Shown here one piece after another: positions 36,207 to 43,675 of a DNA stretch of 64,000 bases. Each line of letters starts with the position of its first letter. Positions within the stretch are counted from its first letter, which is position 1. The stretch spans positions 62,001-126,000 of the forward strand of contig CBDCHC010000001.1 of assembly GCA_965217075.1 (NCBI GenBank), written 5' to 3'. The DNA comes from CBDCHC01 sp965217075 (GTDB lineage Bacteria; Pseudomonadota; Gammaproteobacteria; PS1; Pseudothioglobaceae). Both the position numbers and the translations under genes were made by a program. The notes under the pieces are model-generated. The model was not told where the DNA came from. It did no database searches and saw nothing but the letters and a program-made list of their open reading frames with translations.

Positions 36207-36764
36207 ATGTTAAAAACAATTGAAGATGATTGTAATGCAAGAATGCATAAAAGCATTGAAGCCTTAGAAGCATCATTTAGTAAAATACGCGCAGGTAGAG
36301 CTAACCCATCATTATTAGAGCATATTAAGGTTGATTATTATGGTGCTATGGTGCCAATTTCACAAGTAGCGAGTATTAATGCTGAAGATGCTCGAACTCT
36401 TAAAGTAATGCCATGGGAAAAAGCTATGATAGGTGCTATTGAAAAAGCAATTATTACCTCTGATTTAGGACTTAATCCTAATACTCAAGGCGAAGTTATG
36501 CGTATTCCATTGCCACAACTTACAGCTGAAAGAAGAAAAGAATTAGTGCGTATAGTAAAAGAAGAAGCAGAAAATGCAAAGATATCTGTTCGTAATATCC
36601 GTCGAGACAGTAATAATCAAATCAAAGAATTATTAAAAGATAAAGATACCTCAACAGATGAAGCTAAAAATAGTGAAGATAATATTCAAAAAATAACTGA
36701 TAAATTCATTGCTATAGTAGATGATAAATTAATTGAAAAAGAAAAATCATTAACAGTAATGTAA
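36207..36764 (+). CDS. frr: Ribosome recycling factor
   Basis: Splits post-termination ribosomes with EF-G. 185 residues, the family norm. Signatures: SKIRAGRANPSLLEHI, VDYYGAMVPISQVA, IPLPQLTAERRKELV and RRDSNNQIKELLKD. No Shine-Dalgarno sequence. In many gammaproteobacteria frr follows pyrH/tsf; here it sits between minC and cmoB. Confidence 0.98.
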   Translation: MLKTIEDDCNARMHKSIEALEASFSKIRAGRANPSLLEHIKVDYYGAMVPISQVASINAEDARTLKVMPWEKAMIGAIEKAIITSDLGLNPNTQGEVMRIPLPQLTAERRKELVRIVKEEAENAKISVRNIRRDSNNQIKELLKDKDTSTDEAKNSEDNIQKITDKFIAIVDDKLIEKEKSLTVM

Positions 36765-36778
36765 TTAATGCGTTATAA

Positions 36779-37702
36779 ATGTTAGCTAATTTTAATGCTG
36801 ATTTATCTATAGATATTTTTGCTAAATATAGTAAAGAATTAATTGACTTAAGTAACAATGCAATTAATATTAATAATGTTAATATCATTAAATGGAACAA
36901 AATACTTAAACAAATAAACACTCAACAAAAATATCTATTAACTTTAGAAGACGACTATATAAAAATTAATGCTAATATAGATAAAAAAATATTACAAGAA
37001 TTTATCCCTTGGCGCAAAGGTCCGTTTAAATTTAATAATCAAACTATAAATAGTGAATGGAATGGTAATATAAAATGGCAGCGTTTAATAAAACATATAA
37101 ATTTAACAAATAAAATAGTGTTAGATGTAGGTAGCGGTAATGGTTATTTTAGTTATAAAATGTCTATAGCTGGTGCTAAAACAGTTTTAGCTTTAGAGCC
37201 TTTTTTATTATTTAATTATCAGTTTCAAATTATTAAAAAATTATCTCAAACTAATGTTATTACTTTGCCACTTAAATTAGAAAGCATTCCTAATATGGCA
37301 ATCTTTGATATTGTTTTTTCTATGGGTGTACTTTATCATCATAAATCACCTATTAATCATTTATTAAAGCTAAAAAAAATGTTAAATAAAAATGGAGTGT
37401 TACTTTTAGAGACTTTAATTGTAGATGGAGAAAAGGGCTATAGCCTTATGCCAAAGGAGCGTTATGCAATGATGCGTAATATATGGTTTATTCCTACTAT
37501 TAAAACTCTTAAAAGCTGGTTATATCGTTGTGGCTTCAAAGAGATTAAAATTATAGACATAACTATAACTACTCCAGTTGAACAAAAAGCAACAGCTTGG
37601 TTAGGTGTAAATAACAAATCTTTAATAGATTTTCTAAAAGATAATAAAACTATAGAAGGTTATCAACGACCAACCAGAGCTATGTTGTTATGTAAATTAT
37701 AA
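36779..37702 (+). CDS. cmoB: tRNA U34 carboxymethyltransferase CmoB
   Basis: Uses carboxy-SAM to carboxymethylate 5-hydroxyuridine at tRNA position 34. 307 residues (E. coli 323). Signatures: IPWRKGPFKFNNQTINSEWN, SAM motif VLDVGSGNGYFSYKM near residue 116, FSMGVLYHHKSP, and the C-terminal TRAMLLCKL region. cmoA, which makes carboxy-SAM, is not in the window. It is the last gene of the plus-strand run that began with alr. Confidence 0.95.
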   Translation: MLANFNADLSIDIFAKYSKELIDLSNNAININNVNIIKWNKILKQINTQQKYLLTLEDDYIKINANIDKKILQEFIPWRKGPFKFNNQTINSEWNGNIKWQRLIKHINLTNKIVLDVGSGNGYFSYKMSIAGAKTVLALEPFLLFNYQFQIIKKLSQTNVITLPLKLESIPNMAIFDIVFSMGVLYHHKSPINHLLKLKKMLNKNGVLLLETLIVDGEKGYSLMPKERYAMMRNIWFIPTIKTLKSWLYRCGFKEIKIIDITITTPVEQKATAWLGVNNKSLIDFLKDNKTIEGYQRPTRAMLLCKL

Positions 37703-37756
37703 TTATTTTTACTTATTTAAACAAATTAAAATACACAAATTAATTGCATACTTACT

Positions 37757-38365
37757 TTAAATTAAATACATATTTTGGTTTAAATAAATTAGTAGTGGAA
37801 TAATTGTAAGAGCAATGACTACATCAATAATAAGCGCTTCTGAAATAAAAATTGCCAACGCCCAAGTATTAGCAAGTTGTGTTATTAATAGCGTAATAAA
37901 ACTTGCAAGATTTTTAGCAATAAATGCAGTATTTGGTACATGAAAATATTTAAGATCTGGCTCATTACCCTCAGGAGTCATCATTAACATATTAACAATT
38001 TTTAGAAACTGAATATAAGAACCAGTAAAGCCAATATATGGGTGAGAGCGCATCAGTCCTCTGTTTTTTCAATCGCTGCCATCACTTCAGCATTATTAAA
38101 TGTATCTTGTGGTACATTATTACCACCAACGCAATTTTTTAAAACAAACCCTACCATAATGTTGCCAAAACCAAATTTTTGCTCACCATAAGTATTAGTT
38201 GCTACATAACGATTAGATTTAGGCAATAACGTATCTGGATCATTACGAATATCTAAGTCTTTAATAAAAAAAAGCAGCTATTAAAGTAAATAATCCTGTA
38301 ATTATTAATAAAGTCTTACGGTTATTAATAACAAAATCAGCATATTTTTTGGCAAAATTATTCAT
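37757..38365 (-). pseudogene. Decayed RND/MMPL-type exporter
   Basis: From an ATG at 38365 the frame reads MNNFAKKYADFVINNRKTLL and a first membrane helix, then breaks in a run of eight T. In another frame it continues IKDLDIRNDPDTLLPKSNRY and KFGFGNIMVGFVLKN, the family's first periplasmic segment, before a stop at TED. A third piece (98 residues from 38053) has SYIQFLKIVNMLMMTPEGNE followed by two hydrophobic stretches. An intact RND protein of this type is about 750-1000 residues, so this is a frameshifted gene with large deletions. The 98-residue open frame alone is not a credible gene. Confidence 0.8.
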
Positions 38366-38453
38366 ATTTTTATTAAAAAATTCATTGAATGTATACTAAT
38401 ATACCTAATAACATTATTTAATTAACATATAAAAATTTAATTTTTAAATAATT

Positions 38454-38699
38454 TTAAAAACTATATTTAAAACTAAGCTGAACATTTGAGGAATTTTTTA
38501 GCTGCCCAAACTGTGAATTTTCTTCACCCCAATACTCGTTCCACTCTGCTTTAACCTGCATATCATCATTTAAGCTATATTCTACATCTAAATGATTCCA
38601 ATAAGCACCCGTACCTTGATCTTCAAAAATAGTTATATTATTCCAGTGATGTTGTTGTGACAAACCAAAAGGTTTAAAGAAAAAATAAAGAAATAAAAT
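38454..38699 (-). pseudogene. C-terminal remnant of a DUF1302 outer-membrane protein
   Basis: The fragment encodes YWNHLDVEYSLNDDMQVK, WNEYWGEENSQFGQLKNSSN and ends LSFKYSF, alternating strands finishing with Phe as in an outer-membrane barrel; the pattern fits the end of DUF1302 proteins. The upstream part of the gene is gone, cut by a stop at 38702-38700 and by the promoter of the plus-strand symporter operon. DUF1302 genes commonly sit beside DUF1329 and RND genes, agreeing with the remnant downstream. Confidence 0.65.
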
Positions 38700-38732
38700 T
38701 TATAAAATGTGAATATTAGCAATACATAATAC

Positions 38733-38761
38733 TTAAAAAAACTTTTTTTTATTGCTATAAT
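38733..38761 (+). promoter_or_regulatory. Extended -10 promoter of the symporter operon
   Basis: TTAAAA (38733-38738), a 17-base spacer, and TGCTATAAT (38753-38761) with the TG of an extended -10. A run of eight T (38743-38750) fills the middle of the spacer. The start would be near 38768, giving a leader of about 24 bases that contains AAAGGAG before the ATG at 38792. Confidence 0.7.
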
Positions 38762-38791
38762 GTAGCCTAATTTATTAAAAAAAGGAGCGCT

Positions 38792-39043
38792 ATGGGTGAA
38801 TATGATGGATACTGGAAAGCAAATATTACTTTAATTATCAAATGCTTAAGTATATGGTTTATAGTTTCTTATTTATTTGGCATTGTATTTGTAAGCGAGT
38901 TAAATTTAATTAAATTAGGTGGCTATAAATTAGGTTTTTGGTTTGCGCAACAAGGCTCTATTTATACTTTTGTGATATTAATTTTCTATTACGCTAAAAA
39001 AATGAATCAAATTGATGAAAAATTTAGCAAAACTAAAAAATAG
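38792..39043 (+). CDS. DUF4212 small subunit of sodium:solute symporter
   Basis: 83-residue inner-membrane protein with two helices (about 15-37 and 50-68) and the family features YWKANITLIIKCLSIWF, ELNLIKLGGYKLGFWFAQQG. DUF4212 genes nearly always precede the VC_2705-type symporter, as here, and are taken to be its small subunit. Strong AAAGGAG ribosome-binding site, rare in this window, suggests high expression. Confidence 0.92.
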   Translation: MGEYDGYWKANITLIIKCLSIWFIVSYLFGIVFVSELNLIKLGGYKLGFWFAQQGSIYTFVILIFYYAKKMNQIDEKFSKTKK

Positions 39044-39051
39044 GAGTACTC

Positions 39052-40764
39052 ATGGATTTACAAACATTAACTTTTTTATTTGTTGGCACAACTTTTGTAA
39101 TTTATATTGGTATTGCTTTTTGGGCAAAAGCAGCTAATACACGCGAATTTTATATTGCTGGAGGAGATATTCATCCTATTGCTAACGGTATGGCAACAGC
39201 AGCTGATTGGATGAGTGCTGCTTCTTTTATTTCTATGGCAGGCTTAATTGCATTTTATGGATATGGTGGTTCAGTATTTTTAATGGGTTGGACCGGTGGT
39301 TATGTATTGCTAGCAATGCTATTAGCGCCTTATTTAAGAAAACATGGCTCATTTACTGTGCCTGAATTTATTTCAGATCGTTATTATTCTAAAACAGCAC
39401 GTGTTGTTGCAGTTATTTGTTTAATTATTGCCTCAGTTACTTATGTTATCGGGCAAATGAAAGGCATTGGTGTAGCATTTTCTAGGTTTTTAGAAGTAAA
39501 ATATGAAATTGGATTAATGGTAGGTATGATGATTGTGGCTTTTTATGCTGTTATGGGCGGAATGAAAGGCATTACTTATACTCAAATTGCACAATACGTT
39601 ATTATGATTATTGCATATACTATTCCTGCAATTTTTATTTCACTAATGCTAACAAACAACCCTATTCCACAATTAGGACTTGGTAGTACAATGGCAGACG
39701 GTACTTATTTATTAGATAAATTAGATCAAATTGTTACTCAATTAGGTTTTAGCGAATATAGCACACATGCAAGGCTAAGTACTACAAATATGTTTGTTTA
39801 TACTTTATCGCTGATGATTGGAACAGCAGGCCTACCACATGTAATTATGCGATTTTTTACAGTTAAATCTGTAAGAGCAGCACGTGAATCAGCAGGTTGG
39901 GCTTTAGTATTTATTGCTATTTTATATACTACTGCACCAGCAGTTGCTGCTATGGCAAGGCTTAACTTAATAAATACTATTGAGCAACCAGCTAATGATA
40001 AAAATTTAGCTTATGCCGATCGTCCAGCTTGGTTTAAAAATTGGGAAAAAACCGGTTTATTAAAATTTGAAGATAAAAATAATGACGGTCTTATTCAATA
40101 TACTGGTAATAAAAAAACTAATGAAATGATCAAAGTTGATAGAGATATCATGGTACTAGCTAACCCTGAAATTGCAGGGCTGCCTAATTGGGTAATTGCT
40201 ATTGTAGCGGCCGGTGGCTTGGCAGCAGCACTATCAACTGCTGCAGGGTTATTACTTGCTATTGCCTCATCAATATCTCATGATTTATTAAAAGGTGTTT
40301 GGCATCCAAATATTTCTGCTAAAAAAGAGTTGTTATACTCAAGAATATCAATGCTTGGGGCTGTTTTAGTTGCTGGTTATTATGGTTTTAATCCACCAGA
40401 TTTTTCTGCAGGTACAGTAGCACTTGCTTTTGGTTTAGCAGCATCTAGTATCTTTCCAGCGCTAATGATGGGGATATTTTCTAGAAAAATGAATAAACAA
40501 GGCGCAATCGCTGGTATGCTTGCAGGTATTAGCATAACATTATTATATGTATTTCAGCATAAAGGTATTATGTTTGTAAAATCAACAGCATTTTTAGGCG
40601 ATATGGAGCCTAATTGGTTTTTTGGTATAGAGCCAAATGCTTTTGGTGCTATTGGCGCTGCAATTAATTTTATAGTTGCTTTTGCAGTAATGAGCATTAC
40701 TGCAAAAATACCTATAAAAATTGAAAAAATGATTGATAATATTCGTACCCCAACTACTAAATAA
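39052..40764 (+). CDS. Sodium:solute symporter, VC_2705 subfamily (ActP-like)
   Basis: 570-residue inner-membrane transporter of the SSS family with about 13 helices. Signatures: TREFYIAGGDIHPIANGMAT, AADWMSAASFISMAGLIA, GGYVLLAMLLAPYLR, VISDRYYSK-type loop, GAYTVMGGMKGITYTQ-like VMGGMKGITYTQIAQ, and AAGGLAAALSTAAGLLLAIA. Relatives include acetate/glycolate permeases; a small monocarboxylate is the best guess, but the substrate is unproven. TAGGAG precedes the ATG by six bases. It follows the DUF4212 gene after eight bases. Confidence 0.92.
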   Translation: MDLQTLTFLFVGTTFVIYIGIAFWAKAANTREFYIAGGDIHPIANGMATAADWMSAASFISMAGLIAFYGYGGSVFLMGWTGGYVLLAMLLAPYLRKHGSFTVPEFISDRYYSKTARVVAVICLIIASVTYVIGQMKGIGVAFSRFLEVKYEIGLMVGMMIVAFYAVMGGMKGITYTQIAQYVIMIIAYTIPAIFISLMLTNNPIPQLGLGSTMADGTYLLDKLDQIVTQLGFSEYSTHARLSTTNMFVYTLSLMIGTAGLPHVIMRFFTVKSVRAARESAGWALVFIAILYTTAPAVAAMARLNLINTIEQPANDKNLAYADRPAWFKNWEKTGLLKFEDKNNDGLIQYTGNKKTNEMIKVDRDIMVLANPEIAGLPNWVIAIVAAGGLAAALSTAAGLLLAIASSISHDLLKGVWHPNISAKKELLYSRISMLGAVLVAGYYGFNPPDFSAGTVALAFGLAASSIFPALMMGIFSRKMNKQGAIAGMLAGISITLLYVFQHKGIMFVKSTAFLGDMEPNWFFGIEPNAFGAIGAAINFIVAFAVMSITAKIPIKIEKMIDNIRTPTTK

Positions 40765-40770
40765 TTATAA

Positions 40771-41244
40771 TTGTTTCTTACCAATAAACATGTTGTTACT
40801 GCGTTAATTGTTGCGCCTATACTGGCTATTATTAGTTATTTTTCAGTTGATTATTATGTAGCTGAAAAGCCAGTTAAGGCAAAACAAGGTAAATCTTATA
40901 AATTGTTAGTTAAGTCTAATTGTCGCTGGCAAAGTGGTAAGTGTGATTTAGCAAATGGCAATTTAAAAATTTCTATTACAACTAACAAACAAAAATATGG
41001 TAATAATTATTTATATTTACAATCAGATACAATTGTTAATCATATAAAATTTGCTATAGTTGATAACATAGAAAATAACATATTACCTGAATCAATGAAT
41101 TTAGTTAAAAACTCAACCAATGTATGGCAATCTAAACAGATTAATATAGCTAAATCTAATTATTTACAATTTGCCATTTTTATTAATAAAAGTATTTTTT
41201 ATGCACGGGTACCTGCTATATTTGTTAATAAAAGTGATGATTAA
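40771..41244 (+). CDS. Unknown membrane-anchored protein behind the symporter
   Basis: 157 residues from a TTG start at 40771; no ATG or GTG is available earlier and no ribosome-binding site is clear. One N-terminal helix (about 9-27, LIVAPILAIISYFSVDYYV) anchors a soluble, probably periplasmic, beta-rich domain with a Cys pair in SNCRWQSGKCDLANG. The C-terminal half has strands such as NYLQFAIFINKSIFYARVPAIFV. I do not recognise the family. It is six bases after the symporter, so probably in the same operon; an accessory role is only a guess. Confidence 0.65.
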   Translation: MFLTNKHVVTALIVAPILAIISYFSVDYYVAEKPVKAKQGKSYKLLVKSNCRWQSGKCDLANGNLKISITTNKQKYGNNYLYLQSDTIVNHIKFAIVDNIENNILPESMNLVKNSTNVWQSKQINIAKSNYLQFAIFINKSIFYARVPAIFVNKSDD

Positions 41245-41274
41245 TTATCATTAGTTTGTTAGTTTAAAATTTTA

Positions 41275-42843
41275 TTACCACTTCTCAGCTGATGCAATGC
41301 TCCATATTTCTTGCCATTGTTTAGGTACGTTTGTATGATTCACTAAACAAAGGGGCTTTAACGATGGATATAGTTCTTCATAATTAGCAATTTCTGTCCC
41401 ACCAATACGACGATAAATATACTTAGGTTTTAGTTGATTTAAATCATTTATACCACAAGCTGCTATCAAATTTATTAATGCGTCAATAGTTTTATTATGA
41501 AAATTAGCAACACGCTGACTTTTTGACTTAATATTTAATGCTTTATAACGAGCAGGATTTTGCGTGGCAATTCCTGTAGGACAATTATCTGTATTGCAAC
41601 TACGAGATTGTATGCAACCAAGCGCTAACATCATTCCTCTAGCAGAATTTATTGTATCTGCTCCTAATGACAAAACTCTAGTTATATGAAATGCAGAGAT
41701 AATTTTAGCAGAGGCAATAATTTTAATATCATCACGTAACCCTATACCTAATAAAGCATTATTAATAAAAACAACTGCGTCATTAAGTGGTGTGCCAATA
41801 GAGTTAGTAAACTCTATTGGTGATGCGCCAGTACCACCCTCAGCACCATCAACGGTTATAAAATCAGGGATAATATTAGTAACTAACATAGACTTGCAAA
41901 TTCCAAGAAATTCACTTTTGTTACCAATACATAATTTAAATCCTATAGGTTTTCCGTTAGAAAGTTTTCTTAATTTATCAACAAATTTTAATAAAGTTAT
42001 AGGTGTATTAAATTCTGAATGCGTATCTGGTGATACTACATCTTTACCCATTGTTACATGCCTAATTTCAGCAATTTCCTGAGTTAGTTTTGCTGCAGGC
42101 AAGATACCTCCATGTCCCGGCTTTGCTCCTTGTGATAACTTTATTTCTATCATTTTTACTACATCAAGCTGTGATTTTTGTATAAATAACTCTTCATTAA
42201 ATGTTCCATTATAATTTCTACAGCCAAAATAACCACTACCAATTTGCCACACAATATCAGCCTCGTATTTTAAATGATACTGACTTAAACCACCTTCGCC
42301 TGTATTATGAAAAAAATTTCCTAATTTAGCACCTTTATTTAATGCCATAATAGCATTTTTACTAAGCGCCCCATAACTCATTGCAGATATATTAAAAGGA
42401 GATGCAAGATATGATTTTTTACATGCGCTGTTACCAAATTTAATTCTTGGATTTCTGTCAGTAATTTTAATAGGAGCAAGTGAATGATTTATCCACTCAT
42501 AACCTGCACGGTATACATCAAATTGTGTGCCAAATGGGCGTGTATCTCTTTGATTTTTTGCACGTTGATAAACAAGATCTCTAAATTCACGATTAAACGG
42601 ACGACCACTAAGATTTGACTCTACAAAATATTGCTGAATTTCTGGGCGAATTTTTTCAAAAATATAACGAAAATGCGCTATTACAGGATAAATACGTAGT
42701 ATTGTATGCTTTGTTTGTAATAAGTCATAAAAACCTATTAAAATAATTGGAATAACTAATAAAAATAAATAATATAATTTGGTAAAAATTAAAATAATAC
42801 AAACTAAAACAGATAATATAAAAAAATAATTACGAATACTCAT
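41275..42843 (-). CDS. FMN-binding glutamate synthase family protein, membrane anchored
   Basis: 522 residues. Two hydrophobic helices at the N-terminus (about 5-40) precede a TIM barrel like the FMN/glutamate synthase domain of GltB: FNISAMSYGALSKNAI, GEGGLSQYHLK, KPGHGGILPAAK, VDGAEGGTGASP, and a [3Fe-4S]-type cysteine motif CIQSRSCNTDNCPTG near residue 430. It lacks the amidotransferase and C-terminal domains of true GltB. Such stand-alone proteins are common but their reaction is not established; an NAD(P)H- or ferredoxin-type redox partner is expected. It ends 31 bases from the convergent gene at 41244. Confidence 0.88.
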   Translation of the reverse strand: MSIRNYFFILSVLVCIILIFTKLYYLFLLVIPIILIGFYDLLQTKHTILRIYPVIAHFRYIFEKIRPEIQQYFVESNLSGRPFNREFRDLVYQRAKNQRDTRPFGTQFDVYRAGYEWINHSLAPIKITDRNPRIKFGNSACKKSYLASPFNISAMSYGALSKNAIMALNKGAKLGNFFHNTGEGGLSQYHLKYEADIVWQIGSGYFGCRNYNGTFNEELFIQKSQLDVVKMIEIKLSQGAKPGHGGILPAAKLTQEIAEIRHVTMGKDVVSPDTHSEFNTPITLLKFVDKLRKLSNGKPIGFKLCIGNKSEFLGICKSMLVTNIIPDFITVDGAEGGTGASPIEFTNSIGTPLNDAVVFINNALLGIGLRDDIKIIASAKIISAFHITRVLSLGADTINSARGMMLALGCIQSRSCNTDNCPTGIATQNPARYKALNIKSKSQRVANFHNKTIDALINLIAACGINDLNQLKPKYIYRRIGGTEIANYEELYPSLKPLCLVNHTNVPKQWQEIWSIASAEKW

Positions 42844-42939
42844 TTTAAATATTAATCATTTTAATATAATAATAAATTTATAATTAAATAAATAGTTTAC
42901 CAGAATAATAATAAACATAAATTACCAAAAAATTTAATA

Positions 42940-43587
42940 TTAATAGTTATTTTTTTCAATAGTATCTAATGAAAATTGATTAACCAACCATTGCTCTACA
43001 CTTAACTCTTGCACCTCTCCTTACATTTACATAGACCATTGCTCTTGTTTCCTTTACATTTCTATAGTTATTTTTTTTGATCTGTTAATTTCTTTCTTAA
43101 TTCCTCAATTTCAAATTCTTTCTGTTCATTTATTTCTTTTGTTATTTTTCCTTTAGCAATTATTAATTCTTGATTTAACTTTTTTTTCTGCTGCTATTTT
43201 AATTACATCGGCTAACTCGTCTTTTTCTCTTTTTATTTTTTTAATTTCCATAGATACTTGAATAAGTTTTTTTATTTTATTAGATTTTTCCTGTAACTCA
43301 TCAAGTAAGGAATTAATAGCATCAAGTTGTTCTGCTTCAGCTTCTATTTTATATTTTTTATTTAAAATAAACTTCTTTTTGCTTAAGCTCAGCTTTAACC
43401 TGATCTGTTACTACCTCCTTCTTGTATTTTTTTATCTACTAATTTATCTCGCTATTTATTAAGCTTAAAGACTGCTGTTTCATATTTTTGTTGCAAAGTT
43501 TTTTCTATTTGATGATACAAAAAAATCATTTATATTAATTACTACGCTACACTGCTGGCAATTTATTTTATTTTTATCAATATCCAT
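42940..43587 (-). pseudogene. Frameshifted DUF2130 gene remnant
   Basis: From an ATG at 43587 the frame reads MDIDKNKINCQQCSVVININD, the Cys-x2-Cys start typical of DUF2130 proteins, then shifts in a run of seven T to YHQIEKTLQQKYETAVFKLN. Later pieces, in changing frames, give a charged coiled coil (VSMEIKKIKREKDELADVIK, then after a shift in a run of eight T, NQELIIAKGKITKEINEQKE) and finally EVQELSVEQWLVNQFSLDTI, which resembles the start of the conserved DUF2130 core, followed by a stop. Several frameshifts and stops plus a missing core show a dead gene. This accounts for most of the 832-base gap between leuS and the glutamate-synthase-like gene; I see nothing else there. Confidence 0.8.
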
Positions 43588-43675
43588 AATTTTATTTGTA
43601 TTTATTCAAGTTTATTATAAAAATAACAAAAATTAATACTATCTAGTAAATTTCATATTTACTTTAATTATAATA

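Noticed and set aside
37757..38053. 98-residue open frame with hydrophobic stretches
   Set aside because: It joins in order with upstream fragments of an RND/MMPL-type protein in other frames, so it is a pseudogene piece and not a small membrane gene.
38454..38663. 69-residue open frame
   Set aside because: The start codon is an internal TTG and similarity continues upstream; it is the end of a lost DUF1302-like barrel gene.
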